Below are positions 50,970 through 60,172 of a DNA stretch of 64,000 nucleotides, one piece after another. The translations under genes and the position numbers were made by a program. The DNA is from an uncultured Collinsella sp. (GTDB lineage: Bacteria > Actinomycetota > Coriobacteriia > Coriobacteriales > Coriobacteriaceae), in contig UQHS01000004.1 of the NCBI GenBank assembly GCA_900540845.1, forward strand, positions 1 through 64,000. Direction: 5' to 3'. A model generated the notes under the pieces. That model saw only the letters and a list, made by a program, of their open reading frames with translations, made no database searches and was not told the origin of the DNA. Position 1 is the stretch's first letter; every line of letters starts with the position of its first letter.

Positions 50970-51399
50970 GCAGTTCTCTCCAATCCATAGTGCGCGCGGC
51001 TTCTGACTGCCGCGATAGTCTTTTCCTTGACGTATTGTACGGCCTTTTGCCGGCATGCCTGAGGCATTCGCATAGTTATCATTCGTTTTACGCGCCCCCT
51101 GGGGATTGCGACGGGCCGCGGTGCTCCAGGGTGCCGATACGAGCACGAGAGCAGCGTCTCGGGCACCGCCGCGCGTCGCACGTATCCCGGCGTGCGCACA
51201 GTCAGTATGCATAAAGATGAATAAGAAATGTAACCAATCTATTTCTTGGTATACACCATGGACGCACTCCGCCAAGACGGAGTATCCTACCCTGCAGCAC
51301 GCGGAACTTTCACGCATTAAGTTGCAAGGGAGAGGGGGATGGGCCCCCTCTGGTTGCGTCGTGCGGAAGGGGTCTCAGACAAAAACCGGAGGTATCATC
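50970..51399. other. 430-base divergent gap with leader hairpins
   Basis: No gene is supported. Two hairpins precede the ABC transporter: ACTCCG (51266-51271) with CGGAGT (51278-51283), and AGAGGGGG (51331-51338) with CCCCCTCT (51344-51351). TATACA at 51250-51255 is a possible -10. Neither hairpin has a U-tract, and I could not match the leader to a known riboswitch class. Confidence 0.4.
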
Positions 51400-52320
51400 A
51401 TGACTCACGAGACTGTCTCTGTATCTGTACAACCCGTCATGCGTTCGCGCAGGGAGCTCATCAAGCTCTCGGGCATGACGGCATTGAGCGTGGGAGGCAT
51501 GATGTTCCTCGCGGGCTGCGGCCCTGCTCCCCAAGACGCAGGTGAGGATTCCAGCGCCTCTACGGACGCCTCAGGTGTCCAGCTGGGCGACGGCCGCACG
51601 CTGCGCGTCGGCATGGAGGCCGCATACGCCCCGTACAACTGGCAGGTCTCTGAGGAGTCCGAGTTCACCATCCCCATCGAGAACGTCTCCGGCGCCTACG
51701 CCGACGGCTATGACGTCCAGGTTGCGAAGATCATCGCCGCCGGCCTCGACATGGAGCCCGTCGCGGTCAAGCTCGAGTTTGGTTCCCTCATCGACGCGCT
51801 CAACAACGGCCAGATCGACATCGTGTGTGCGGGCATGTCCGTCACTCCCGAGCGCGAGGCCGCGGCGGCGTTCTCCGATTCGTATGTCGACGACGACATC
51901 GTCATGATTTGCAAGAACGATTCCGCCTACGCCGGCGCCACGACCTTTGCCGACCTCGCCGACGCATCCATCCTGGGTCAGGCCGCGACCATGTACGACG
52001 ACGTCATCGCGCAGGTCGAGGCCGCCAACCACATGACACCCGCCGAGACCGTGCCCATGGTTGTCGAGAACCTGCGCAACGGCACCTGCGACATCATCAC
52101 GTACTCCATGCTTTCCGCGCCCAAGCTGCTCGAGGTCTACCCCGACCTCGTCGTCCTCGACATGGAAGAGGCCTTCACGGGTTCGGTCATGCCCGACAAC
52201 GCCGCGGTCTCCAAGGACAACGCCGCCGCGCTCGACAAGATCAACGAGATCATTGCCGGCATCGACGACGAGGAGCGCCAGGACATGTGGTCCGCCTGCA
52301 TGGATCGCCAGCCCGCATAG
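51400..52320 (+). CDS. amino-acid ABC transporter substrate-binding lipoprotein
   Basis: A 306-residue family 3 solute-binding protein. The N-terminus has a twin-arginine-like SRRELIKLSG motif followed by a lipobox LAGC (Cys near residue 41), so export may be by Tat with lipid anchoring. The mature part has LRVGMEAAYAPYNW, GYDVQVAKIIAAGL and IDIVCAGMSVTPEREAAAAFS, typical of amino-acid binders. A Ser/Ala/Asp-rich linker follows the cysteine. AACCGGAGG precedes the ATG. First gene of a three-gene transporter operon. The amino acid is not evident. Confidence 0.93.
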   Translation: MTHETVSVSVQPVMRSRRELIKLSGMTALSVGGMMFLAGCGPAPQDAGEDSSASTDASGVQLGDGRTLRVGMEAAYAPYNWQVSEESEFTIPIENVSGAYADGYDVQVAKIIAAGLDMEPVAVKLEFGSLIDALNNGQIDIVCAGMSVTPEREAAAAFSDSYVDDDIVMICKNDSAYAGATTFADLADASILGQAATMYDDVIAQVEAANHMTPAETVPMVVENLRNGTCDIITYSMLSAPKLLEVYPDLVVLDMEEAFTGSVMPDNAAVSKDNAAALDKINEIIAGIDDEERQDMWSACMDRQPA

Positions 52321-52424
52321 CGTGCATCGACACAACTCTCATCAATTGCTGTACCTCGAGGCGCGTGACGGGCGAGTGGGCCCGCGCGCGTCTTGGGGTG
52401 TATGAATTATCCAAGGGAGAGAGC

Positions 52425-53624
52425 ATGACCTCCAACGTATCCGGCGCGGACGGCACTCGTCGCGCCCGTCTTGTTTCATTTGTTCGCGCCGACCATCGCT
52501 ACGTGCTGTTGGGCACGAGCGTGATCGCCGCGGCGGGAATGGCCCTGTCGAGCAGCCCGCGTTCCGCCATGAGTTTTCTTGCCGGCGCGTATGCGCTCGA
52601 AGTCGCGATGTATTACCTGCTTGCCGCGTGGCTCGTAGTCTCAGGCGTTGCACTTGCGATCAAGCTCGTACGGTGGAAGGAGTACGCGGCCGTCTCGCCC
52701 TTCATGCGCCCCGGTGTGACGCGCCTGCTGAGGTATGGCTCGTATGCGGTGACGGCGATGACCTCGACGCTCGCCGCCGATCGCCTTGGCTGCGGCCTCG
52801 TGTCGGCATGGCAGGCGGCCACCACGGCCACGACGCGCCCCGCCTCTACGCTCGAGAGTATGCTCTACATGCTCTACAACAGCCGCGCGATTTTCTTCTC
52901 GGGCTTCAAGACCACGGTTGCCCTCGCGGTGCTCGGCACCGTGATCGCGTTTTTCTTCGCGTTGCTCCTGGTGTTTTTGCGCATCCAGGTCATCGACCGC
53001 TCGGACAACGACTTCGTGCGCTTCTGGAAAGTCGTGGGCAGCGGCTTCGCCCGCGTCTACAGCACCGTGGTTCGCGGTACACCCATGATGGTCCAAGCGA
53101 TGATCATCTTCTTCGGCGTGTTCTCGCTCTTTAGGATGACCGACCTCACCACCACGCAGATCAACGCGATCTGGAGCACGTTCACCGCCGGCCTGGTCAC
53201 CGTCGTGCTCAACTCCACCGCCTACATGATGGAGGTCTTGCGCGGCGGCATCGAGTCGGTCGACGCTGGGCAGATGGAGGCGGCACGCTCGCTCGGCCTC
53301 TCGCAGTGGGAGGCCATGCGCAAGGTCGTATTTCCGCAGGGCATCAAGTTCGCTATCCCCGGCCTCTCCAACGAGCTCGTCATCAACATCAAGGACTCGT
53401 CGGTACTTTCCGTCATCGGCACGTTTGACCTCATGTTCGCCACCACCACGGTGGGCGGCATCTACTACGCCAAGTTCGAGGCGGCGCTCGTCACGAGCGT
53501 GATCTACCTGTGCCTCACCATGTTCGCCTCGTGGCTGCTGGGGCGTCTTGCGACGCGGCTCAACGTCAAGTCGGTCAAGCTTGGCAGCACGTCCGATCAA
53601 CCCGTCAACGTCGAGGAGCGCTAG
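52425..53624 (+). CDS. amino-acid ABC transporter permease with N-terminal extension
   Basis: A 399-residue HisMQ-type permease. The permease domain occupies about 165-380 and contains VVRGTPMMVQAMIIFFGVF and the EAA-like loop EAARSLGLSQWEAMRKVVFPQ (in part). The first 160 residues form an additional region with three or four hydrophobic segments (YVLLGTSVIAAAGMAL, YALEVAMYYLLAAWLVVSGVAL). Typical members are 215-250 residues, so this extension is unusual. AAGGGAGAG precedes ATG 52425. It is followed three bases later by the ATPase gene. Confidence 0.92.
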   Translation: MTSNVSGADGTRRARLVSFVRADHRYVLLGTSVIAAAGMALSSSPRSAMSFLAGAYALEVAMYYLLAAWLVVSGVALAIKLVRWKEYAAVSPFMRPGVTRLLRYGSYAVTAMTSTLAADRLGCGLVSAWQAATTATTRPASTLESMLYMLYNSRAIFFSGFKTTVALAVLGTVIAFFFALLLVFLRIQVIDRSDNDFVRFWKVVGSGFARVYSTVVRGTPMMVQAMIIFFGVFSLFRMTDLTTTQINAIWSTFTAGLVTVVLNSTAYMMEVLRGGIESVDAGQMEAARSLGLSQWEAMRKVVFPQGIKFAIPGLSNELVINIKDSSVLSVIGTFDLMFATTTVGGIYYAKFEAALVTSVIYLCLTMFASWLLGRLATRLNVKSVKLGSTSDQPVNVEER

Positions 53625-53627
53625 ATC

Positions 53628-54404
<777 letters not shown>

Positions 54405-54419
54405 TCCTGATGTATGCAC

Positions 54420-54457
54420 TCAGCCCTGTTTCTTATACATATGAGAAACAGGGCTGA
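54420..54457 (+). terminator. hairpin terminator of the amino-acid transporter operon
   Basis: TCAGCCCTGTTTCT (54420-54433) pairs exactly with AGAAACAGGGCTGA (54444-54457) over a 10-base loop. AAATATTCC follows. The lower half is GC-rich and the structure abuts the ATPase gene, so termination is likely although the U-tract is poor. Confidence 0.7.
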
Positions 54458-54551
54458 AATATTCCAGATTGTGGAAATCGATTCAATTCGCTTTAGGCTA
54501 CTATAGCAAACCAATGATTGACACCGCTGCTACGCGAAGGGATGAGTAACC

Positions 54552-54665
54552 GTGGCACAGCTTCTGGCTACATATGAGGGCATGGCGACCGTCGCCATCA
54601 TGCCTTGCCAGAACGCCGCCGATGCGGCCGCCCGACGCCAGCGTGCAATCTCCCGACGACGATAA
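54552..54665 (+). CDS. arginine-rich leader peptide upstream of argG
   Basis: GTG 54552 is preceded by GAAGGGATGAG about nine bases away. The 37-codon frame ends RRQRAISRRR and a stop, so six of its last ten codons are arginine (CGA CGC, CGT, then CGA CGA CGA at 54654-54662). CGA is normally sparse in such GC-rich genomes. The frame has no other function visible and precedes an arginine biosynthesis gene. The arrangement is that of amino-acid leader peptides (trpL, hisL) that sense charged tRNA by ribosome stalling. TACTAT (54499-54504) is a possible -10. An internal ATG (54582) could also start it but has poor spacing. Confidence 0.6.
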   Translation: MAQLLATYEGMATVAIMPCQNAADAAARRQRAISRRR

Positions 54666-54844
54666 CTCGTTGTCTCTGTACGCATGAAGGTCGAGGCCTT
54701 CAGCAGAGCCCAACTGATATCGTCGAGGGAATGTCCGCCGAAAGGCGGCTTTTCTTTATGCATGCGATGCACGCGACTCGCTCGCATGCCGGGAGATTCA
54801 TATTATGACACCCCACTGCATCAGTTGGGCTCGACCCGTTTTTT
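54647..54844 (+). promoter_or_regulatory. argG transcription attenuator (alternative stems and two terminators)
   Basis: The last arginine codons CGACGATA (54657-54664) are exact complements of TATCGTCG (54718-54725). TGAAGG/CCTTCA (54685-54690, 54697-54702) forms a local hairpin. GAGCCCAACTGAT (54706-54718) pairs perfectly with 54820-54832. AATCTCCCG (54647-54655) pairs with CGGGAGATT (54790-54798). Terminator 1 is CCGCC-GAAA-GGCGG plus CTTTTCTTT (54735-54757). Terminator 2 is GGG-CTCGA-CCC plus GTTTTTT (54827-54844), whose left arm lies in the 13-bp long-range stem. GCATGCGA (54760-54767) pairs with 54782-54789. Several stems exclude each other, the hallmark of attenuation. How stalling selects between them is inferred. 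Confidence 0.6.
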
Positions 54845-54873
54845 GTCATACGACATCATGAAAGGACGAACCC

Positions 54874-56175
54874 ATGAGCGCATCTGCATCCAAGGAAAAA
54901 GTCGTACTTGCCTATTCCGGCGGCCTTGACACCTCCGTGTGCATCAAGTGGCTGCAAAACGAGATGAATCTCGACGTCATCGCCATGCTCGGCAACGTGG
55001 GCCAGGAGCACGACGGTCTCGAGAAGGTCGCCGAGAAGGCGAAGATGCTCGGTTGCATCGCCGTCGAGGTCATCGACATGACCGAGGAGTTCGCCTCCGA
55101 GTACCTTACGTGCGCCATCGCCGCCAACGCCATGTACGAGAACAAGTACCCGCTGCTCTCCGCCCTGTCCCGCCCGCTGATCTCCAAGCACCTCGTCGAG
55201 GTCGCCCACAAGCACAACGCCACGTGCGTTGCGCACGGCTGCACGGGCAAGGGCAACGACCAGGTGCGTTTCGAGACCTCCATCATCGCGCTCGACCCGT
55301 CCCTCAAGGTCATCGCGCCTGTTCGCGAGTGGGACCTCGGCATGCGCCCCGACGAGATCGCCTATGCGAAGGAGCACGGCGTGCCGGTTGCCCAGAGCAT
55401 CGAGAAGCCCTATTCCATCGACGACAACCTGTGGGGCCGCGCCATCGAGGCGGGCGTCCTCGAGGACCCCTGGGCCGAGCCGCCGGTGGACATCTGGACG
55501 ATGACGGTCGACCCCGTCGCCGCGCCCGATGCGCCCACCTACGTCGAGGTCGGCTTCACCGACGGCGTGCCCTCGAGCCTGGACGGCAAGGAGATGCCGC
55601 TCGTCGAGCTCGTGGCCAAGCTCAACGTGATCGCCGGCTCCTGCGGCTTCGGCCGCATCGACATGATCGAGAACCGCTACGTGGGCCTGAAATCGCGCGA
55701 GTGCTATGAGGTCCCCGCTGGCCTGGCGCTCATCCAGGCACACAAGGCCCTTGAGGACCTGTGTCTTGAGCGCGACGTGCTCCACCACAAGCTCGCCCTC
55801 GAGCAGCTCTGGGCCGACCAGGTCTACAACGGCCGCTGGTTCAGCCCGTTCAAGCAGGCCATCGACGCCTTCATGGACGCCACGCAGCAGGGGCTGACGG
55901 GCGCGGTGAAGCTCAAGCTCTACAAGGGCAGCTGCGTGGTCGTGGGTCGCAAGAGCGCCGCGGCGCTGTACGATCCGGCGCTCGCCACCTACGACAACGA
56001 CGACGCGTTCGACCAGAAGGCGGCCAAGGGCTTCATCGACATCCAGGGCCTGTCCATCAAGACCTGGGCGACCAAGCAGGCGCAGCTCGCGGGTGCGGCG
56101 GCCCATACGGCCGAGTTTGGCGTGGTGAGCGGGGGCGCGCCCGTGCCCGCCATGGGTCAAGCGGTGAACTACTAG
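54874..56175 (+). CDS. argG: argininosuccinate synthase
   Basis: Joins citrulline and aspartate with ATP cleavage, the penultimate step of arginine synthesis. The 433-residue protein has the N-type ATP pyrophosphatase P-loop AYSGGLDTSVCIKWL (13-27), the HGCTGKGNDQVRFE motif near 123-136, and PYSIDDNLWGRAIEAG. GAAAGGA precedes ATG 54874. It lies behind a long attenuator-like leader and immediately before argH. The other arginine genes are not in the window. Confidence 0.97.
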   Translation: MSASASKEKVVLAYSGGLDTSVCIKWLQNEMNLDVIAMLGNVGQEHDGLEKVAEKAKMLGCIAVEVIDMTEEFASEYLTCAIAANAMYENKYPLLSALSRPLISKHLVEVAHKHNATCVAHGCTGKGNDQVRFETSIIALDPSLKVIAPVREWDLGMRPDEIAYAKEHGVPVAQSIEKPYSIDDNLWGRAIEAGVLEDPWAEPPVDIWTMTVDPVAAPDAPTYVEVGFTDGVPSSLDGKEMPLVELVAKLNVIAGSCGFGRIDMIENRYVGLKSRECYEVPAGLALIQAHKALEDLCLERDVLHHKLALEQLWADQVYNGRWFSPFKQAIDAFMDATQQGLTGAVKLKLYKGSCVVVGRKSAAALYDPALATYDNDDAFDQKAAKGFIDIQGLSIKTWATKQAQLAGAAAHTAEFGVVSGGAPVPAMGQAVNY

Positions 56176-56208
56176 CGAATGGTCTCAGCAGGAAAGGAGA
56201 GGCACCCA

Positions 56209-57645
56209 ATGGCACTTTGGGGTGGACGGTTTGAGGGCGGCGTGGAGGCCGCGACCCAGATGTTCGGTGCGTCGCTGCCGGTCGACAGGCACCTCTACAA
56301 GCAGGACATCGCGGGATCGAGGGCGCATGCGGCGATGCTCGCCAAGCAGGGGATCATCAGCTTCGCCGACTTCACGGCCATAGATGAGGGGCTGGTCGCA
56401 ATCGATGCGGAAATCGATGCGGGTGCCTTCTCGTTCAATATCGAGGACGAGGACATCCATATGGCAATCGAGAGCGAGCTGACACGCCGCATCGGGGAGG
56501 CCGGCAAGCGCCTGCACACGGGCCGCTCGCGCAACGATCAGGTCGCGACCGACACCCGCCTGGCCGTCAAGGCGCTGGCCAAGCAGCTCATGGAGGCCAA
56601 TATCGCCCTTCGACAGGCGCTGGTCGACGTGGCGGGCAAGCACTCCGGCGTGGTGCTGCCCGGCATGACGCACCTGCAGCACGCCCAGCCGGTGCTGTTC
56701 TCCCACCATCTGCTCGCGTACTACTGGATGTTCACGCGGGATTTCAAGCGCATCGACGCCGCGTTCGACGCCGCCGACGCCTCTCCGCTTGGCGCCGCCG
56801 CCCTCGCGGGAACGACCTATCCGCTCGACCGGGTGTCGTGCGCGTATGCCATGGGCTTCACGCATGTCGTCCACAACTCGCTCGATGCGGTTTCCGACCG
56901 TGATTTCCTCATCGACCTGCACGTCGCGTGCTCGACCATGGCCATGCACCTGTCGCGCCTCGCGGAGGAGATCGTGCTGTGGAGCAGCTCCGAGTTCGGC
57001 TACATCACACTGTCGGACGCCTACTCGACGGGTTCCTCGATCATGCCTCAGAAGAAAAACCCCGATTTCGCCGAGCTTATCCGCGGTAAGACGGGTCGTG
57101 TGTACGGCAACCTCATGCAGCTGCTTGTGACCTGCAAGGGCTTGCCGCTCGCCTATAACAAGGACCTGCAGGAGGACAAGGCCGGCGCGCTCGATTCCGT
57201 CAAGACCCTGCTGCAGAGCCTTGAGGTCATGGCGGGCATGATCTCCACCATGGAGGTCCATGCCGACCGCATGCGCGCCGCGTGCAATACGGGTCATCTC
57301 GCGGCCACGGACGTCGCCGATTACCTGGTCAAGAAGGGCATGGCGTTTCGCGAGGCCCACGCTGTCGTGGGTCATCTGGTGCTCGAGTGCGACAAGCGCT
57401 CCTGCCAGCTTTCCGACCTCCCCGCCGAGGTGTTTGCGCAGGCGAGTCCGTTGTTCGGCCCCGATATCGCCAGCGCGCTCGACATCGATTCCATCGTCGC
57501 CGCGCGTGTCACGGAAGGCGGCACCGCGCCGTCGGCCGTGGACGAGCAGATGAAGTTCGTGCGCACCTCGCTCGTGGGCGACGAGGCGCGGCTTGCGGGG
57601 CTGTCCTACGTCATCGAGATGGGAGAGCCGTGTAGCGCGTGGTAG
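56209..57645 (+). CDS. argH: argininosuccinate lyase
   Basis: Cleaves argininosuccinate to arginine and fumarate. The 478-residue protein has the start LWGGRFEGG, the HTGRSRNDQVATD segment, GMTHLQHAQP and the fumarate-lyase signature GSSIMPQKKNP near 283-293. GAAAGGAGAGG precedes ATG 56209. It begins 33 bases after argG and is surely co-transcribed. A GGGACCA/TGGTCCC hairpin (57661-57684) follows. Confidence 0.97.
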   Translation: MALWGGRFEGGVEAATQMFGASLPVDRHLYKQDIAGSRAHAAMLAKQGIISFADFTAIDEGLVAIDAEIDAGAFSFNIEDEDIHMAIESELTRRIGEAGKRLHTGRSRNDQVATDTRLAVKALAKQLMEANIALRQALVDVAGKHSGVVLPGMTHLQHAQPVLFSHHLLAYYWMFTRDFKRIDAAFDAADASPLGAAALAGTTYPLDRVSCAYAMGFTHVVHNSLDAVSDRDFLIDLHVACSTMAMHLSRLAEEIVLWSSSEFGYITLSDAYSTGSSIMPQKKNPDFAELIRGKTGRVYGNLMQLLVTCKGLPLAYNKDLQEDKAGALDSVKTLLQSLEVMAGMISTMEVHADRMRAACNTGHLAATDVADYLVKKGMAFREAHAVVGHLVLECDKRSCQLSDLPAEVFAQASPLFGPDIASALDIDSIVAARVTEGGTAPSAVDEQMKFVRTSLVGDEARLAGLSYVIEMGEPCSAW

Positions 57646-57660
57646 GGCCTCCGCTCGCGT

Positions 57661-57787
57661 GGGACCATGCGTTCGCGTGGTCCCGCATCGCGCGCCCTCG
57701 TGAACGGCCATTTACGCGCCGCGAGAGGTAACTTTCGGTGCCGATTTCTCGCACAAACGGGAATCGAAGCGCTCCAAAGTTATCTTT
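57661..57787. repeat. two hairpins in the argH-ndk gap
   Basis: GGGACCA (57661-57667) pairs with TGGTCCC (57678-57684), perhaps ending argGH. GGTAACTTT (57727-57735) pairs with AAAGTTATC (57776-57784) with one wobble, with further inner matches (GATT/AATC); this larger palindrome resembles the other intergenic hairpins of the window without sharing their core. A weak promoter for ndk (TTGCCA 57802, TAAGAT 57823, spacing 15) lies beyond. Confidence 0.6.
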
Positions 57788-57913
57788 GGGCGAGGGGGCG
57801 ATTGCCAAAGAAGGGCATAGGGTAAGATAGGCTCAGTGCGCCGAGGTCGCGGTTGTTCTTCGCGACCACATCTTCCGGGCGCTTCAGCCGATTCCTGTTG
57901 AAAGGGGATGTCC

Positions 57914-58321
57914 ATGCCCGCCATTGAGCAGACCTTCGTCATGATCAAGCCCGACGCCGTGCGCGACCGCAAAAGCGGTCTCATCATCGACCGCATCGAG
58001 CGTTGCGGCCTCACCATCGACAAGATGGAGAAGTGCACGCTCGACGAGGATACCGTGAAGGCCCACTACGCCCACCTCGCCGACAAGCCGTTCTTTGGCG
58101 ACCTGGTCGAGTTCATGACGAGCGGTCCCGTGGTCAAGATGGTCGTTTCCGGCCTCTCCGCCGTCTCCAAGATGCGCACCCTCATGGGCGTCACCAACCC
58201 GCTCGACGCCGCCCCCGGCACCATTCGCGGCGATTTCGCCGTCGACGTGAATGCGAACATCATTCACGGCTCGGACTCCGTCGAGAACGCCGCGATCGAG
58301 ATCGAGCGCTTTTTCGGCTAA
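57914..58321 (+). CDS. ndk: nucleoside diphosphate kinase
   Basis: Balances nucleoside triphosphate pools. The 135-residue protein has QTFVMIKPDAVRD at the N-terminus and the active-site histidine in NIIHGSDSVENA near residue 115. ATG 57914 is preferred to ATG 57908 because GAAAGGGG is then about eight bases away. Followed by a strong terminator. Confidence 0.97.
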   Translation: MPAIEQTFVMIKPDAVRDRKSGLIIDRIERCGLTIDKMEKCTLDEDTVKAHYAHLADKPFFGDLVEFMTSGPVVKMVVSGLSAVSKMRTLMGVTNPLDAAPGTIRGDFAVDVNANIIHGSDSVENAAIEIERFFG

Positions 58322-58466
58322 CGCACGTCGCCCGCACTGGCGGGCGCCTGCGCCCCGGCGGCGCTGACGGTACCACCCGCGCCTCGCCTGTTCGCACGGC
58401 GCCTCCGGTGCCTCTCTGTAATCCCGGTTTTTCAGCGGTGCTCCTCGCGCCTGGCCGCTGCCTTCT

Positions 58467-58495
58467 CGCCCCGCCCACTCGGACGGGGCGTTTTT
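58467..58495 (+). terminator. rho-independent terminator of ndk
   Basis: CGCCCCG (58467-58473) pairs with CGGGGCG (58484-58490), followed by TTTTT. Confidence 0.85.
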
Positions 58496-58562
58496 AGATT
58501 GCGCGCGGCTTGGGGCGGGCTGTTACACTACAAGGTGCAACGGAATTCGAAAGGGGCGTGAC

Positions 58563-59945
58563 GTGGACGGTAAGAACGTGGCGGAAATGACGGTTGAGGA
58601 GCGCGACGGGGCTCTGTGCGAGCTTTTGAACTCCGAGTTGATTTGCGCGCTCGGCTGCACCGAGCCCATCGCGGTGGCATATGCGGCCGCGCTCGCCCGG
58701 CTCGTGTTGGGCTGCGAGCCCGATTCGCTGAAAGTCGGCTGCTCGGGCAACATCATCAAGAACGTCAAGAGCGTGACCGTGCCCAACTCCGGCGGCATGC
58801 GCGGTGTCGAGGCCGCTGCGGTGCTGGGCGCCGTGGGCGGCGACGCGTCCGCTGCGCTCGAGACCCTCGAGGCCGTGGGGGAGGCGGACATCGCCCGCAC
58901 CCGCGAGCTGCTTTCCCAGGAGGGCTACTGCGAGGTCAGTCTGGTCGAGGGCGTTCCCAATTTGTATATCGAGGTGCGCGCCGAAGCCATCGGCCATGTC
59001 GCCGAGGTGGCCATTTCCGAGCACCACACCAACGTCGTCCGCTGCGCGCGCGACGGCGTGCCCGCAAATCAGCTGTGCCCCGCGGCGCGCGGCGGTGACG
59101 TCGAGGATTCCTGCTCCGGCACGTGCGCGCTGATGAGCGCCATTCAGCCCGCGGCGGATGCCGACGCCCCGGCGGCTAAGTCCCTTGAGGGCCTGACGCT
59201 CGACACCATCATCGACTTTGTCGAATCGGGCGACATCGAGCTCGCCCGCGCATCGCTCGAGCGCCAGCTGACGCTCAACACCGCGATTTCCGACGAGGGC
59301 CTCACATCCGCGTGGGGTGCCGAGGTGGGGCGCACGCTGCTGGCGACGCGCGGGGAAGACCTCGCCTGCCGCGCCCGCGCCCGCGCCGCTGCTGGTTCCG
59401 ATGCGCGCATGAGCGGGTGCGCCCTGCCCGTCGCCATCGTGTGCGGGTCGGGCAACCAGGGCATCACGTGCGCCATGCCGGTGGCGACCTATGCCGAGGA
59501 GCTCGGCGTGACGGGCGATCGTCTGCTGCGCGCACTTGCCTTGTCGGACCTCGTCGCCATCCATGTGAAGAGCTACATCGGCGCGCTGTCCGCCTTCTGC
59601 GGCGTGGTGTGCGCAGGCTGCGGAGCCGGCGCCGCCATCGAGTGGATGCGCGGCGGCTCGCGCGAGCAGATCGGTGGGACCATCGTCAACACCCTTGGCA
59701 ACGTTGGCGGCATCGTGTGCGATGGCGCCAAGGCGAGTTGCGCGGCGAAGATCTCGGCCGCGGTGGACGCGGCGATCCTGGGCGCCGACATGGCGCGTGC
59801 TGGCCGTGGGTTCCGCGCGGGCGAGGGCATCGTCATGGATACCGTTGAGGAGACCATCGCGAGCATGGGCTATGTCGGGCGCGTCGGCATGAAAGACACC
59901 GACGTTGAGATTTTGAAAATCATGACGGGCGAGACGAGGCTGTAG
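58563..59945 (+). CDS. L-cysteine desulfidase family protein (UPF0597/CyuA)
   Basis: A 460-residue protein of the family that includes archaeal L-cysteine desulfidase and E. coli CyuA, cytoplasmic Fe-S enzymes converting cysteine to pyruvate, ammonia and sulfide. Family motifs are ICALGCTEPIAVAYAAALAR, CSGNIIKNVKSVTVPN, VCGSGNQGITCAMPV, and VCAGCGAGAAIEW, whose cysteines would hold the cluster. A Pro/Ala/Asp-rich stretch near 195-205 is an insertion. GTG 58563 has GAAAGGGG upstream. Serine dehydratase-type activity on other substrates is possible. Confidence 0.88.
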   Translation: MDGKNVAEMTVEERDGALCELLNSELICALGCTEPIAVAYAAALARLVLGCEPDSLKVGCSGNIIKNVKSVTVPNSGGMRGVEAAAVLGAVGGDASAALETLEAVGEADIARTRELLSQEGYCEVSLVEGVPNLYIEVRAEAIGHVAEVAISEHHTNVVRCARDGVPANQLCPAARGGDVEDSCSGTCALMSAIQPAADADAPAAKSLEGLTLDTIIDFVESGDIELARASLERQLTLNTAISDEGLTSAWGAEVGRTLLATRGEDLACRARARAAAGSDARMSGCALPVAIVCGSGNQGITCAMPVATYAEELGVTGDRLLRALALSDLVAIHVKSYIGALSAFCGVVCAGCGAGAAIEWMRGGSREQIGGTIVNTLGNVGGIVCDGAKASCAAKISAAVDAAILGADMARAGRGFRAGEGIVMDTVEETIASMGYVGRVGMKDTDVEILKIMTGETRL

Positions 59946-60064
59946 CGGGTTTTCGCGGTTGTCGTGCAAGTCGGCGAGCGGGGCGCGCGTTGCCCTCGCT
60001 CGCCGTTTTGCTGTTCGTCAAATTACGAGGGCGGTTTCCCGTCCCGCTGCCGGCCAAAATTAAC

Positions 60065-60124
60065 GAGGGTAATGATGTCGAAAATCGGCTACACTCCGGC
60101 CGAATTTTCGACATTTTTACCCTC
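60065..60124. repeat. GTCGAAAA hairpin family, copy 2
   Basis: The left arm (60065-60089, containing GATGTCGAAAATCGGC) pairs with 60099-60124 with one bulge and two mismatches. It shares GAGGGTA and GTCGAAAAT with the hairpin at 38309. It lies between the cysteine desulfidase gene and the minus-strand HAD gene. Confidence 0.8.
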
Positions 60125-60172
60125 ATACGGCTAGTCGATGCCCAATATTCAAATGTTGCATGCGCCCGTACA

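Noticed and set aside
51220..51399. Possible amino-acid riboswitch before the ABC transporter
   Set aside because: Two hairpins are present but no known lysine, glycine, SAM or T-box core could be matched.
54605..54808. 67-residue open frame across the argG leader
   Set aside because: It has no binding site or family match and runs through both the leader peptide and the terminator hairpin. The arginine-rich frame at 54552 explains the region better.
58340..58400. GGGTGGTACCG on the minus strand, like a T-box core, in the ndk downstream gap
   Set aside because: No specifier stem or terminator partner, and the orientation leads only into the antisense strand of ndk. GGTACC is self-complementary, so chance is likely.
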